From: Rhodamnia argentea
Taxonomy: Eukaryota; Streptophyta; Magnoliopsida; Myrtales; Myrtaceae
Direction: 5' to 3'
Length of the DNA stretch: 64,000 nucleotides
Assembly: GCF_020921035.1 (NCBI RefSeq)
Contig: NC_063156.1
Span: 26,584,283 to 26,648,282, forward strand
This document shows positions 47,670 through 59,240 of this stretch, piece after piece; position 1 is the first letter of the stretch; every line of letters begins with the position of its first letter. A program made the position numbers and the translations under genes. Under the pieces are notes generated by a model that searched no databases, had not been told where the DNA came from, and saw only the letters and a list, made by a program, of their open reading frames with translations.

Positions 47670-50350
47670 ATTAAGTCTAGGATTTTCTCTTCTCTTCTCT
47701 AGCTATTTCTATCTGATTTGTAACCTAGATTTCAGTGGGTGGGTGTGTTCTGTAGGGCTTCCTTTTTATGGTGGATAGAAGACATGATTCCTTGAGGCCA
47801 ATCCCTTCCAAATGTCGTTGGCGATCGCTTACGTTGCGCTCTACATGTGTGTACATTTGGAAACAATGCACAAGCCCTAGATTCAGGGTTAGATGTCAAA
47901 AAAGGCAATGTGACGGTTAACGACCTGGGTTTTACTTTGTTGACCATATTAACTTTTGTCCCGACTTTTCCCTTCATTAAATAATGTGAGATTATGTCCT
48001 TAATTATGAGGAATCAAGACATGCGTATGAATAAAAAAACAGACAAAAATCAAGAGTGGTGAGCAATGGATATACATGCAATTGATCATGAGTCGATTGC
48101 AAAACCCTCAACCCTAGTGCATGTCTGGTAATAAAAGTACATGAACACCGTCCATCATCTTGATTTAATTTATGTCCAACCTTATTCTCAATTTGCTGCC
48201 ATCTTTTCTTGCATGATGCTCGGCCTAGTAGTCGTCATGTACACTAGTCAATTATTAAAAGACATGAGCATCATACCCCATCTTGATATAGTTAAATTTT
48301 CACGTCTAAACAAAATAAATTTTCGCATAGCTATCGTGACTTACATGATTAGCTAGCTTGAAATAATGCTATTGAAAAGAGATTTTTTGTCATTTTTTGT
48401 ATAATGAGAATCACACTGTATCCACTTAGACGAGTGAACTCTAACATTTCTCATGGTGCTTGAATCTGTTCTTTAAGCGATACCATCTCGCGTTACTCAA
48501 GCGCTAATCTCATTATAGTTTGAAAGATTGATGTCCGTTAAATCATAATGGCTACCATACTATGTCTAAAGAGGTATCTTTCTGGTTTGTATTTAGAATC
48601 TGTAAGTCCACCTTCAAGCCCTCTTGCTTTGGACCAGCTTTCCACATCTGGAGGAAGCTACGTAATTTGCACATCACTTAGCTTAAGAAGGTTGCAATGC
48701 CAAAGGGTTAACACTAACTATTATCTTTGGCAAAGGCAACAAGAAAATATTGGATTTGAACCACCCGCTCATTCTATGGATCCACCCAAGAACTAAATCA
48801 CTAGTCCGGTATGGTTCCCGGTTGGATCCATAGAACCGGTCCTACCGATCACTAACATCAATTAAAAAAAGGCACCAACGAAGATTATATGCACCAGCAC
48901 CAACCATGTCTGTATATGCAAATATTGAACTTGCAAGGCTCAAGGTCTTTCGAGGTTTGAACATGGGGAAATTGCTTGCTGGATGAAGCTCTCCAATTCA
49001 GGGAGTTAAGCTTGACTACTTTGTCTTTAGGCCAAAGATGCTGAGCATCTGTCACCTGCACTACGAGCTCAATATCACATTGATAAGTTGCTTTAGCACT
49101 CTTTTGAGAAAAAGACCATTACATGATCGACCTCTTCATTTTCAGAACCCAAAGGTCTTGTTTGTTTAGATCACGTCATTGAAAATTTGAGGGTTTTAGC
49201 TTTAATTAATTAATTATATTATATTATATATCAATGGATCCATATATATATATCAATAGGTCCGGTCCGGTTGGATGGTTGGATAGTTCCCACTTGAAAC
49301 CATGAATCGAGCCGGTACTCACTGATTTCAAAAAATTAAAATCGAGAACCGGACCCGTGCCCGCCGGTTACTATCCAAAATCGGCCGATTAGGTACGGTA
49401 CGGTCCGGTCCGATTTGGTTGTATCCCCATGTTTTTGCTCACCCCTACTTTGCACTCAAAGAAACATGAGTTTTTGATTCTATTCTTACTCAATACGTTC
49501 TTTTAGTCTATGTTACGAGGAAATAATTCTATAAGACCCCAATCACAACTTGGTATTTTTGTTGAATTTGTTAGTTCAAATTCTTACTAAAGTTCATTGA
49601 CGCTTATCTATTTTCATTAATAAAACTCAAGGTTAATTATAAATACGATGATCTCATACATCTAACTATTTGGCCATTTTACAATCAAGTTTCTCAACTT
49701 TATTTCTTTTTTTAATTCAATCGAGAACCTAAACTTTTAATGTTTGAGGTTTTTATTAAATGAAGTGTCAGATCATGTGTCTTTTACCGCTGTAACTTGT
49801 TTACACAATAAAAGTTATGAGAAAATTTTGATTATGATTTTCAATTCAAATTATATTAGTCCATTAATATCTTTATTTTTTTCTCTTTCCTTTTCCATTT
49901 CTTTGTCTTCTTCTTTCCTCCTCTTCTTCGTGCTTGCAGCTTGCTATCTCGTGATATCTCCCCGGCTGCTCGAGCTTGATGTCCCTTGTTGGCCACACCG
50001 ATGGCATCGTCGACGTATCGGTGCTCGGTGCCACCTCGGTGACCGGCACCTAGTTTTACCTCCAACCTCCATCAAAGGTCAACTGTTGCTGCTATCAAAG
50101 CCCACCACGATTGCTGCACGCTGCCCTAGACTCGACTCTAACACCACCTTCCGCTCTCCACCACCATCTCTGGCTTCCAACACCACCTTCGGTTATTGCT
50201 CCCTCTAGCCGACCTCCAATGAAGGTTATTCACACCACCATATTTGAGGTCGCACAACCTCAATATGAGCTTAAGACCTCCGACATGAGGCGGCATGCTC
50301 GACCTGAGGTTGCTACGTTGTCATGTCCGAGGTCGGGAGCAATTTCAAAT
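47670..50350. other. Upstream and right flank of unit B
   Basis: Contains the promoter of the intact YUCCA copy (first few hundred bp), the conserved patch at 48548-48756, a unit-B-specific insert (about 48756-49448) and the right flank shared with unit A. There are no recognisable genes; the open frame 49744-50208 lies in the repeated flank and reads as low-complexity serine/leucine sequence. Confidence 0.45.
48756..49448 (-). repeat. Unit-B-specific insert with CCGGTCCGG phrases
   Basis: Relative to unit A, this interval is replaced. It begins near a GGATCCA/TGGATCC-rich stretch (48778-48835) and ends with GTTTTTGCTCACCCCTAC. Its complement matches the head of the repeat at 24454. A TA-rich centre (about 49214-49250) separates two stretches rich in GGTCCGGTT. 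It is probably an insertion of a dispersed element; no target duplication could be fixed. Confidence 0.5.
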
Positions 50351-50363
50351 GAGTAGTGACAAT

Positions 50364-50650
50364 ATTGAGTCAAACTTTGGTTTGATTTTAGTTTGTATAG
50401 TTTCTTCTAAATCCATATGTATCAATTTCCTTTGAAATTGTATTTATTAGATCTCCCCGTTGAGGCAAACTCCGGTTGGAGTCATATTTGTATAGTTTTA
50501 TTAGAATCCATGCCAAATTTACGTTGTTGATTTTGACTATTTGGATCTCTCCTATCGAAAATCGCCACGGGATCTATTTTCACATTTAAAAGGTGAAGAA
50601 CGAATTTCGATGAAAGATATTTTGCTGTCGAGAATTTCCAGCTAAATAAT
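50364..50650 (+). mobile_element. LTR fragment related to 34226-34517
   Basis: Shares ordered blocks with the LTR-like segment at 34226-34517 (ATTGAGTCAAACT, TTTGTATAGTTTCTTC, GATCTCCCCGTTGAG, TTTTCACATTTAAAAG), at roughly 75-80 per cent by eye and in the same orientation. It abuts the right end of duplication unit B. No internal retrotransposon genes follow. Confidence 0.6.
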
Positions 50651-51128
50651 CTGTTAAATAAGGATATGGCCTAATATACGCGTGTATAAATGGTTTAACA
50701 AGCCCAACCTCGTGCGGTCTCATTCTTCTTTAGATATCTTACAATATCTTCTTAACACCATCGACCCAAAGAAGGCATGTCTAATGCATTAAAGTTAAAT
50801 ACAATGAAAATACCCACTGCTAATCATGTACAAAAGAAACAAACACCGTGGAATCGCAAAGCGTCATCTTCTTTTTCACTCTCACCATCTCCATCAATCA
50901 CCATCTCAATGTCCATCCGTCTTATTCGCATGGACGTGACATCGGGTTCAATCAAACTTGCGTGTGAAATGATCAAATGCATTGGAGCTCCCGTTTAGTT
51001 TAATTATAATTTGTAGAGACCGACATTTTATCATGAGTTAAGTGAATGTCCCAAGGGGAGACTTGAAATCTCTAAATTAAGGAGTTAGATCCAATATCAC
51101 ATGCTCCAATCATCACCCATTGCACGAA
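50651..51128. other. Spacer, no gene recognised
   Basis: AT-rich sequence between the LTR fragment and the larger MITE. The open frame 50777-50998 is serine-rich and lacks any known domain. Nothing else is supported. Confidence 0.4.
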
Positions 51129-51767
51129 CTTTTTCGTTGGCACAAGAACACCTCAAATGACATATTTGTACATGAAGCTCACTTTGGTGTCCAAATTTTT
51201 TGTCGGCTCACTTAAGTGTCAAATAGGGAAAAAAAATGATCATTTAAGTGTCAAGGGCAAGAGATTACAATCAAAATAAATACATCACATTTTTAGTTAA
51301 AATAATTTAGTGACATGGCATTTTTAATTCAAACAATTTAGTGATATGGCTTTTTTAAATAAAAAATCAATTCCACATGTGCAAAGAGAAACGTTGTCTC
51401 TCGGTCGATGTGGCTGGGATGTCTTAAACTTATGGTACTTAAGTAATCACATTTTACAACTTATGGCACTTATGTAATCACTTTAAAAAAAACTTGACAC
51501 TCAAACGATCATAATTTAAAACTTATGACACTGAAAGTCGCTCCGCAAAATTGCCTAAACTAGGATCTCCGGTGAGCCACGTAGGATTAGTCAATTAATA
51601 AAAAAAATTACCACGTATGATTTTTGGCCAGGCTCACGGGAGTTGGCACTGAAATAACTTTTTTTAAAAAAAATTGGCACTTAAGTAACCTAAAAAAAAA
51701 ATTGACACCAAAGTAAGTGTCATACACAAATATTGTCACTTAAGGCATCTTTCTGCCCTTTTTCTTT
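51129..51767. mobile_element. Larger MITE-like foldback with near-perfect 10-bp duplication
   Basis: The element at 51139-51757 (619 bp) begins GGCACAAGAACACC and ends GGCATCTTTCTGCC. Its arms are inverted: ACATATTTGTACATGAAGCTCACTTTGGTGTC on the left, in two pieces, pairs with the right end. Flanking 10-mers are CTTTTTCGTT (51129-51138) and CTTTTTCTTT (51758-51767), 9 of 10 identical. GGC ends, arm phrases (CTCACTTTGGTGTC against CTCACTTTAGTGCC) and TSD length match the element at 32443-32794. There is no coding capacity; it is inferred to be a Mutator-like non-autonomous element. Confidence 0.75.
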
Positions 51768-53780
51768 CTATATTGACTTCCCATTAGCTCCTCTTTCTTG
51801 TACATTTTTGTGGGTTATACTGTTGTAATAGTCAAGAAGGTCGGGGGTAAGAGAGAGACATAAGCTCTGTTTATTTCACAAAAAATAACTTTCAAAAAAA
51901 AAAATTCGATTTTTCGATATTTTGTTCACGAAAAATAAACTAGTCAAGGAAAACATTTTCCATCAATGGAAAAAAAAAAGTGAGAAAAACATGAAATCAT
52001 TTTCCCTACTATTTCCTTCTTGCACTCCTTCACCTTCCTTTTCTTTTTAATTATATTATGTTCTTATTTTATTTTATCTTTTCTTTCTTTTCTTTTTTCC
52101 TTATTCCTCGGCTTGTCACTGGCAACAAATCATGGCTGAGGGACGAGCTCGCCCAAGGCTGGCGAGGCTTGGCTTTGCCGGCATTGACAAGGTGGAGTGC
52201 ACTTGAGGCTAGCGGGCTTATCCCTCAACTGTAATTGGTCGACAGCCATCGCAATGGCCAATGACAAGTAGAAGAAGAAGGAAAATAAAATTAAAATTAC
52301 AAAATAAAAATAATTTTTGGGAAAATTTCAAAAAAGGGCCGGAAGTGGCCTCGTTTTCTCAAATAAGGGTCTAGAGTGAATATCGTTTCAAATAAGGGTT
52401 GTCAAATATTTCAAATAGGGCGAGGATTTTTGTTTTAAACTTTAGCCTTTTTTGTTTTTTTTTTCCTCCCTCCTCTTTCTATTCTTGCTTGAATGCCGGT
52501 GGTTCGTCTTCCATCTTCCTTATTTCTTTCCCCCCAGAAAATGGATTGATCGGAAGTGAGGTTTGAGTCTTGGGGGGATTTCGGGTGTTTTAATGGTGGG
52601 CGATTTTGTGGACTAGCGATAAAGAAACCGTAAAACGAGGCGTTCGTGGTAAATAACTCATCGGTGCCGGAGGCCGAGCATCGCCCAAACTCGGCTCGGA
52701 TCTTCTCAATCCTCGGCAAGTTCCTCTTCGGCTCGACGACCCCAAGCAAATGAACCCAAAACCACCCGCGCCGCGCGGACAATCACCCCTCCGCCATCAG
52801 AACCGGCGAGGCAAATCGCATCCTTGGTTGTGCGGCATGCGGGCATGCTCCGGAAGCCCTGCCTTCGAGCACCCCTCAGTCGCACCGGCGCGATCGTTGA
52901 CTCGTCGCGCGGGCCGTGTGGTGGCATCTTACCACCTGCTCTTCGCCAAAGGCTCACCCGCCCATTTTGGGAGCGACATGTGGTTCGCCGACCACGGCCG
53001 GAGTTCTCCCGCCTCTCGGTTCGGCGGTTCTGGGGGCTCCCTTCCGTTGTCGGCGCGGCCTGGGAGGCTCGTGGGGGTGAGGCCGTTCGGTGCGTGCTCG
53101 CTTGAGCTTGGCACCACTTTCTCGGTGCGCCGGAAATGGAGTGATTCCGGCTCGGGGGTGTGCGGGCCCGTCGGCGGGCCGGCATCTGGGCGGGTGCGGA
53201 TGTGGTCGGTGGCGGGCGGCGCGTGCGTGGTGGTGGAGGGCGTTGGGATGGCACCTCGCGGCGGCGCTTGCCGTGCCACAGTGGGTTCCCGTCTGGGGAT
53301 GGAAGACCTTCAAGAGGGTGGGAGGGGGGGGGGGGGGGGGGGGGGGGAGGAGAAAAAAGAAAATGAAAGAAAGGCTAAAGATTAAAAGACAAAATGTCTT
53401 TTGTTTTTCTTGGTTTTTTTTCTCTTTTAAAATCCACTTTTGAAACCATAATTTTTTATAATTTTCTTCAGATAAATTTTCCATGCCAAACATAGAAAAA
53501 TATTTGCCTATTGATTTTTAGATTTCAATCAAATACCGATCATTTTTTTGAAAAATAGCTTTATGAAAAATATTTTTAAGAATTGCCCCATTTTTCACAA
53601 AACAAACGGTAAAATATTTTCCTTTTGAGTATGGATATATCATGAACATAAAAGCCATGCGCGCGCGGAAAGCTTGAGCTATTAAGGAACGCTTCCACAA
53701 TAAACAACGTTACAAAAAAGAACCCGTTTTCAGAAAGAGACGCTTTCACGTCTTTTTTCCCCAACAATTACTAATTTTTT
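51768..53780. other. Spacer holding a GC-rich island
   Basis: AT-rich borders (about 51860-52130 and 53400-53640) enclose a sharply GC-rich block (about 52640-53345) ending in a poly-G run (53327-53347). The borders carry similar phrases in opposite orientation (GTTTATTTCACAAAAAATAA on the left; the complement of the right has GTTTGTTTTGTGAAAAAT), so the whole may be one element that picked up GC-rich DNA. Several frames are open across the island on both strands, as expected from low stop-codon density. None resembles a family I know, so no gene is called. Confidence 0.4.
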
Positions 53781-56700
53781 AGATTTATGTCTAGAGAAAT
53801 GAATTTGCTCTGGTGTTCGACCTTGAGATCATGGATGTGCGGTCTAGAGTACAATCCAAGATCGTTGGTCCAACCTTGAGAAACAACCAAAAAAGAATGA
53901 AAAGAAGAAAACGCACCCTTATGTGGCACTTCGGGTACATACATTCTACATTATGACATTCACGATTCACGTTAATTACGAGAAAAAATCAAAATTACAA
54001 TCTAAGAAAACGAAATAAGAAAGATGCTTGAAATTTTTTCTTCTGCCTTCCTTAAGAATTTGAAGGCAAAATTATCGTAGTCAAAAACTATCTAGTATCA
54101 CACTTGATCACAAACATAAAGGGATGTTCGAAAAAACATCTTTGATTGGGCCTTATTATCACAAATGTGCCTAGCTCACAAGTCAAACCCGGTACCAGAA
54201 CTTTTCTTTAACTTTGTCTTTGCATTTAACTAGGTTTATATATGAATCTATTACATATGCCATGTCTCACGGATCAATCAAGTCATTCAACAACCTTACA
54301 TTGTCAAATCACAAAAATAGGGTAATAAATTAAGTAAATTCATGAAGGAAATTAGCCCTTTTCTCCATTACTCTTCTTTGCTCAAGTTGCTCCACCAGTG
54401 GCACCAATTAAGTCAATTCAAGAAGGAAACCTTAGGCTATACTTTGAGGCCTAAAGTGTTAAATTTATTTATTAAGCCTAGGATGCATGCATCCAACAAA
54501 CTCCAATATGATGCAGTCTAGTTTATTCTGCCCTATAAATCGAATCATTCACGAGAGAGGTTCTTCTAGACAAGTAGATCCCTTCTTAAAGTCTAGTCTA
54601 AGGAAAATTTGTCGGGTTTGATTGCCTGGGGATATATTTATTTATAATTTACCTAGGAAAACTCGTCGGTCTAGTCAACATTATGACATGGTCCACTCAA
54701 AGGTGTGTATTCACAGTATACTTTATCGAAAATTAAAATCAATTGTCGAGAGCAAGCCCTAGAAAACAACTTACCCCTACTCATTCGAAAATGCACATGC
54801 TGCTTTGTTTTTACTTTTTTTTTTATTTTTCCCTTATCATTGATTTGCACATATTGACTCGCGGTCCCTCGAGAAATTTAAGGAAAAACGCGTCGAGAAT
54901 TTATTGGATGAAACGACATTGTATTAAGTGTAAATTTCTAACTCGCATCGTTACAAATGGTTGATTTTTTTTTTCGGTCGAACAAATGGTTGACTGACTA
55001 GTACCATAATTGGCACGTCACATACGTTTCTTCATACATCACTCAAAACAAGAACGATTATACTTTATCCGAAAATTCATCCTACCTAACTCGTGAACCA
55101 TTGTCATCTACGCAATGGACACATGTGATTATGATTGGACCCTTTGGCGGTTATTTTAGTTGTGTATGCTTAATTCACGGTAAACATGGACATTAGTGAT
55201 TGGTCGCCTTTTCTTTTCATGTCCTCTTTTAATCTGAGAAGCCTCACATTCATTGAACCGAGTGGGGTTTGCTTTAACTTGTACTTTATATGGAGAATCT
55301 ATGCGTTTGAGCTTTCATGATTTGATTTTTATATCCACTGTACATGGTTCGCCTTGTCTCCAACCACCAATAGAAAAATCAAATTTTTGGAGGTAACTAA
55401 ACTTGGTCTTCTATATTCAACCCCCCCCAAAAAAAAAAAACTTGGTCTTCTATTGTGGCAAATTGAGATTATTTATCTCACGTACTATGTTTACCGGTGC
55501 GTTTCAAGCATCGAAATTTGAATTGAATTACTTGTCAGTACATTAAAAAGTATAGAGAGAGCATATTCTTCTTATTCAAACCAAATCTTAAAAGGGATAT
55601 TCATCACTTACCTTGATAACCAAAAACCTTCGAAAATTTGAGATGGTTTTCGATGCAAACATTATACATTTCTGACGTCTAGTTGCAAACATTTCAATCC
55701 AAAAGAGGGCACGAAAAGGAAGAGAGCAAGCGTCTTGTCCAAAATGAAGAAGAAACGACGGTCGTACGAGCAGAGAGATCTAGTGAAGTACGTTGTGCAA
55801 AAATAACAAGAAAATCTTCTTGTGCCCGCATTTACTGTCTGACGAGAAATCGTGTAATAAAACAGGCGACAAAGACTTTTTCGCGCTTTGTGGGATTGAC
55901 CCGAACGGCACAAGAAGCCAAAAGCTGTCCTGAGTTTGTTGACCCAAACGCACTACAAGCCAAAACCCAACATCGGCCTCACGTTGTTTTAGGAAAAAGA
56001 GTGGGAATTTATTATAAACCTGACTATTTTATTTTTTTTATTTTGCTAGACAAGTGGTTAGGGGAATATTGTAATTTCTAATGCATTAAGCCGGCGCACT
56101 TATTTTAAATCTATTTGCAAAATTTTACATATCAATATCATCTTCACGGTCGAAGTTTAATATGGCTACAATCTCAAAAGTCGACGGGTTGAAGAAGTAA
56201 AAGATGATAATATCTCCATATCACTCCGGGGGTGTAATATTTTATATTTTTTTTAATAAAGCTTTCATTCGATGCTTGTGACGAGAGATTTTCCATACAC
56301 TAGCGAGGATTAGTTAGCATGTGTTTTGATAAAAAGTAAAAGTAGTCGAAGGTATTTTATTTAACATCTCGATAAACAACATTTCTTTACTTGATAAAGG
56401 TATAGGTGACCCGTTAATAATATCCAAAGTAAAATCACTTATGTTTGGTAATCGGGATATAATTCAAGGTAGAATAAAATTTATCTTATCCTATGTTTAA
56501 TACCTGCTCAAGACAAGATATGTTAAATATGTCTTGAATTTTATGTACTCGATCCGGTTCATCACATGGCCCGACATATTTTTTTGTGCTACCCAAAAGT
56601 AGAGAAAAAATTAAGATTTAGTTCGTGACGCGGAGAGTTGCGCCGATAGGCCTAACTCGGAGCAAGCGAACAAATCTCTATAGCGGTACGAAAAAATCTC

Positions 56701-58585
56701 TATGGGGTTTCCCCGAGAATTTTTTTTTTTTTTTGCTCTATTTATCTTGCGATTATGGTTTTTTCGTTCGGATGGAGGATTTTTCTTACATGAGAGACTT
56801 GCGAGCCATGTGCTTATGTTCAGCCGATAAGATCGACTTCTATAATATGTACTTTTTTTGATTATAGTGGAATTTTGTTTTGCCTCGCCCGTGAACGTAG
56901 ATCACCTTGATCGAGCCATGTAAATCATTGTGTTCTGTGTTTGCTTTTCGCATTTGTTACAACAAGATAAGAGGAATTTAGCCCGAACAAAATTATCCCA
57001 TGAGAGAGGTGAGATAAAGGTCGATAGGATTTATGATAACCATAATATAAAAGTTATTTTTCTAGAATAACAAACTTCTTAAATTAATAAAATTAAAAAT
57101 AATATTTCCATTTTAATATAAAAAATTCAAAATATAAAAAATAACCAAAAAACATCATTTTTAATTATTCCTATTTTTATTTATACATACAAATTTCTTG
57201 TAATCTTATAATATAAAATAAAATATAAATATATTTATCATTTATATTTATTACGTATTGTAGGTATTTTATGTATGTTAGTATAGTTTTTTTTTTTGGT
57301 CGGATATGCTAGTATAGTATACTGTTTAATATATTTGTATTTGAGAATGATGGAAGGGGAAAGAGTAAATAAAAAACAAAAGACGAAAAAATAATAAAAA
57401 TTAAGCAAATAAAAATGAATTAGGCAAGAGCGTCGTGAGGCACTTACCTTCCTCGTTTGTGAAGTTTTTAGGTTCATTTACACTGATGTTACGTTTGTAC
57501 CAAACAATAAACATAATACGATGTGAAAATATTCGACTTTTGTACTACGATTAACTAAACAGATAGTATATAACAAAATCTCCGAAATAGCGAAAATTTT
57601 ATGTATATTTTATTTTATCTTTTGGTTGAAACTTGTGAATTGCGAAAATTTCAGGTGGTAAGAAGTTTAAAAATAGCGAAAACACGACGGTAACAATATT
57701 TAAATTGAATGAAAAAGTTAAAAAACTCAAGCACAAGAAAGCAAAGCGGCTTTTGGGAAAATAAGATAGATACAGTACAAAATTGGAAAGGCAAGAAAAG
57801 GTCAAAAGAAAAGAAAGGCATATGCTCAGTGTGTGGCACATGCTTAGCCACCTTCATACAAGACAAGGGATGCGGCCAAACTCAAAAGGACCAACATGTT
57901 AATACAATATTATTTTTTCGACCAAAAAAAAAAAATACAATATTGTATTTTACTCCTTTTCTTTTATAATTTCTTTGTTTTGGGGTATTAAAAAATAAGC
58001 ACCGAGAAGGAATATCATTAGTTTTCGTGTTGGGTGTGATTTTTATTTTTCAAATCTGAATTATCCCATATTAAGTATGCTCGATACACCGGTATAAAAA
58101 GAACGAAGAGTTGGATTAATGTATTTTTTTTTATTGAATTTGATTTCGTCGGGACTGTTGGGATTGTCCCACGTGGAGTTGTGGAAGGGGTTGGTGGTCG
58201 GTTTATAACTGTGAGGAAAAGTTTGGACCTTTAAGCTAGCTTATGGGATGTTGAGAAAGCCACAACATCAATATTTCTTCCACTCGACCTCTTTTTCATT
58301 TTTTCGCGCCCACTACTGACCACCGCAGGTCGCCGCCACCGCCACTTATCGTTATAAAGTGGCTTTTTATTTCAGAAGTAATTTTTTTATGCTTTTATCA
58401 AATGTTATTCTCTGATTATAAATTAAATTTTAGAATATAAATTAACTTCTAAAGTGAAAGTGTTGTCACGCGCGCCCTTGACGGTGCGGAAGAATACGGT
58501 TTTTTCGGAGCGAACTCGCTTATTATATTTTGCTGCTCCCACATTTCCCGTTCTGGCCCAAAGGAGGGAAAAAAAATAAGGGAAA
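53781..58585. other. Long AT-rich intergenic stretch, no gene recognised
   Basis: I see no exon series, RNA gene or recognisable protein. Open frames (for example 55683-56081 and 57709-57969) have lysine/arginine-rich or phenylalanine-rich composition typical of AT-rich non-coding DNA. Homopolymer and TA-rich tracts are common around 57050-57300. Confidence 0.45.
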
Positions 58586-59240
58586 AAGGGAGAAACCGTG
58601 ATTCGTTTTCTTTTTAGGTGGGGGGGAGATCACGACCTCGAGATGAAACCCCAGGCGGACGCGTGGCAGCTCGAGGAGGGGGGGTCCCGCTAAAGGGTGG
58701 GGCCCATGGTAGAGAGTTTTCGGGACGTCGTATCGGATTCAAAGGCTCTTCCCCGCCCCCCACCCCGTTCCGCAACAAAATCGTCTCTCTTTTTTTTTGT
58801 CCCTCCCCGTCCTTCGGGACGATGAAGAGGAAGGTCTGGTCCCGTCTCATCAGGTTTCGGCTGGGCCCCACGCAAGACAACGTGCCACGTGTCGCTCGCC
58901 CGCGACGATAAGGATGCGACACGCTTCCACCGGATACGACAAGAACCCGAGCTTGCCCCCAACAGCGACAAGCGGCCGAACAAAAAAAAAAAGTAAGAAA
59001 GAGACGGGGCAAAAATAATTCCTAAAAAATAAATATAAAAAAAGGGGAAAATGGAAAATGAAAAAAATGAAAAAGCGGCATGCCGTCACGCGCCCAACCC
59101 CGCTACCGGACAAAACACGTGTCTCCCTCCTCGCCCGGCTTTCTCGTGATTTGGGGGTGGCAGCGAGGGTAGATTGGGAAATCCGCCGGGGCCCCGGGGG
59201 GTGGTCTGGCGTGAGCCAATAGGACGGGCTTCGGGGACAA
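58586..59240. other. GC-rich island with two CACGTG boxes
   Basis: A GC-rich block in AT-rich surroundings. It contains GCCACGTGTC (about 58880-58889) and AACACGTGTC (about 59113-59122), both G-box/ABRE-like. Open frames on both strands overlap without any known domain. It could be a captured promoter fragment or an unrecognised leader; no transcript direction is evident. Confidence 0.35.

Larger units (their letters stand above)
43940..50350. repeat. Tandem duplication, unit B (with intact YUCCA10 copy)
   Basis: This is the second unit of the tandem duplication described for 35170-43965. It lacks the LTR insertion and the 40-bp minisatellite, and instead has its own repeat at about 48755-49448. 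By eye the units are roughly 90 per cent identical, more in the coding exons. Confidence 0.85.

Noticed and set aside
49744-50208. 154-codon serine/leucine-rich frame
   Set aside because: It lies in the repeated flank; the equivalent in unit A (43316 onward) is broken by stops, so it is not conserved as coding.
32433-51767. The two GGC-ended elements as boundaries of one very large transposon
   Set aside because: Each has its own inverted arms and its own flanking duplication, so they are two independent insertions.
52750-53385. 211-codon plus-strand frame in the GC-rich island
   Set aside because: All frames are open there because of base composition; the end is translated poly-G and no family is recognised.
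58614-59113. Overlapping 80-130 codon frames in the second GC island
   Set aside because: Both strands are open simultaneously and the sequences have low complexity; no homology is recognised.
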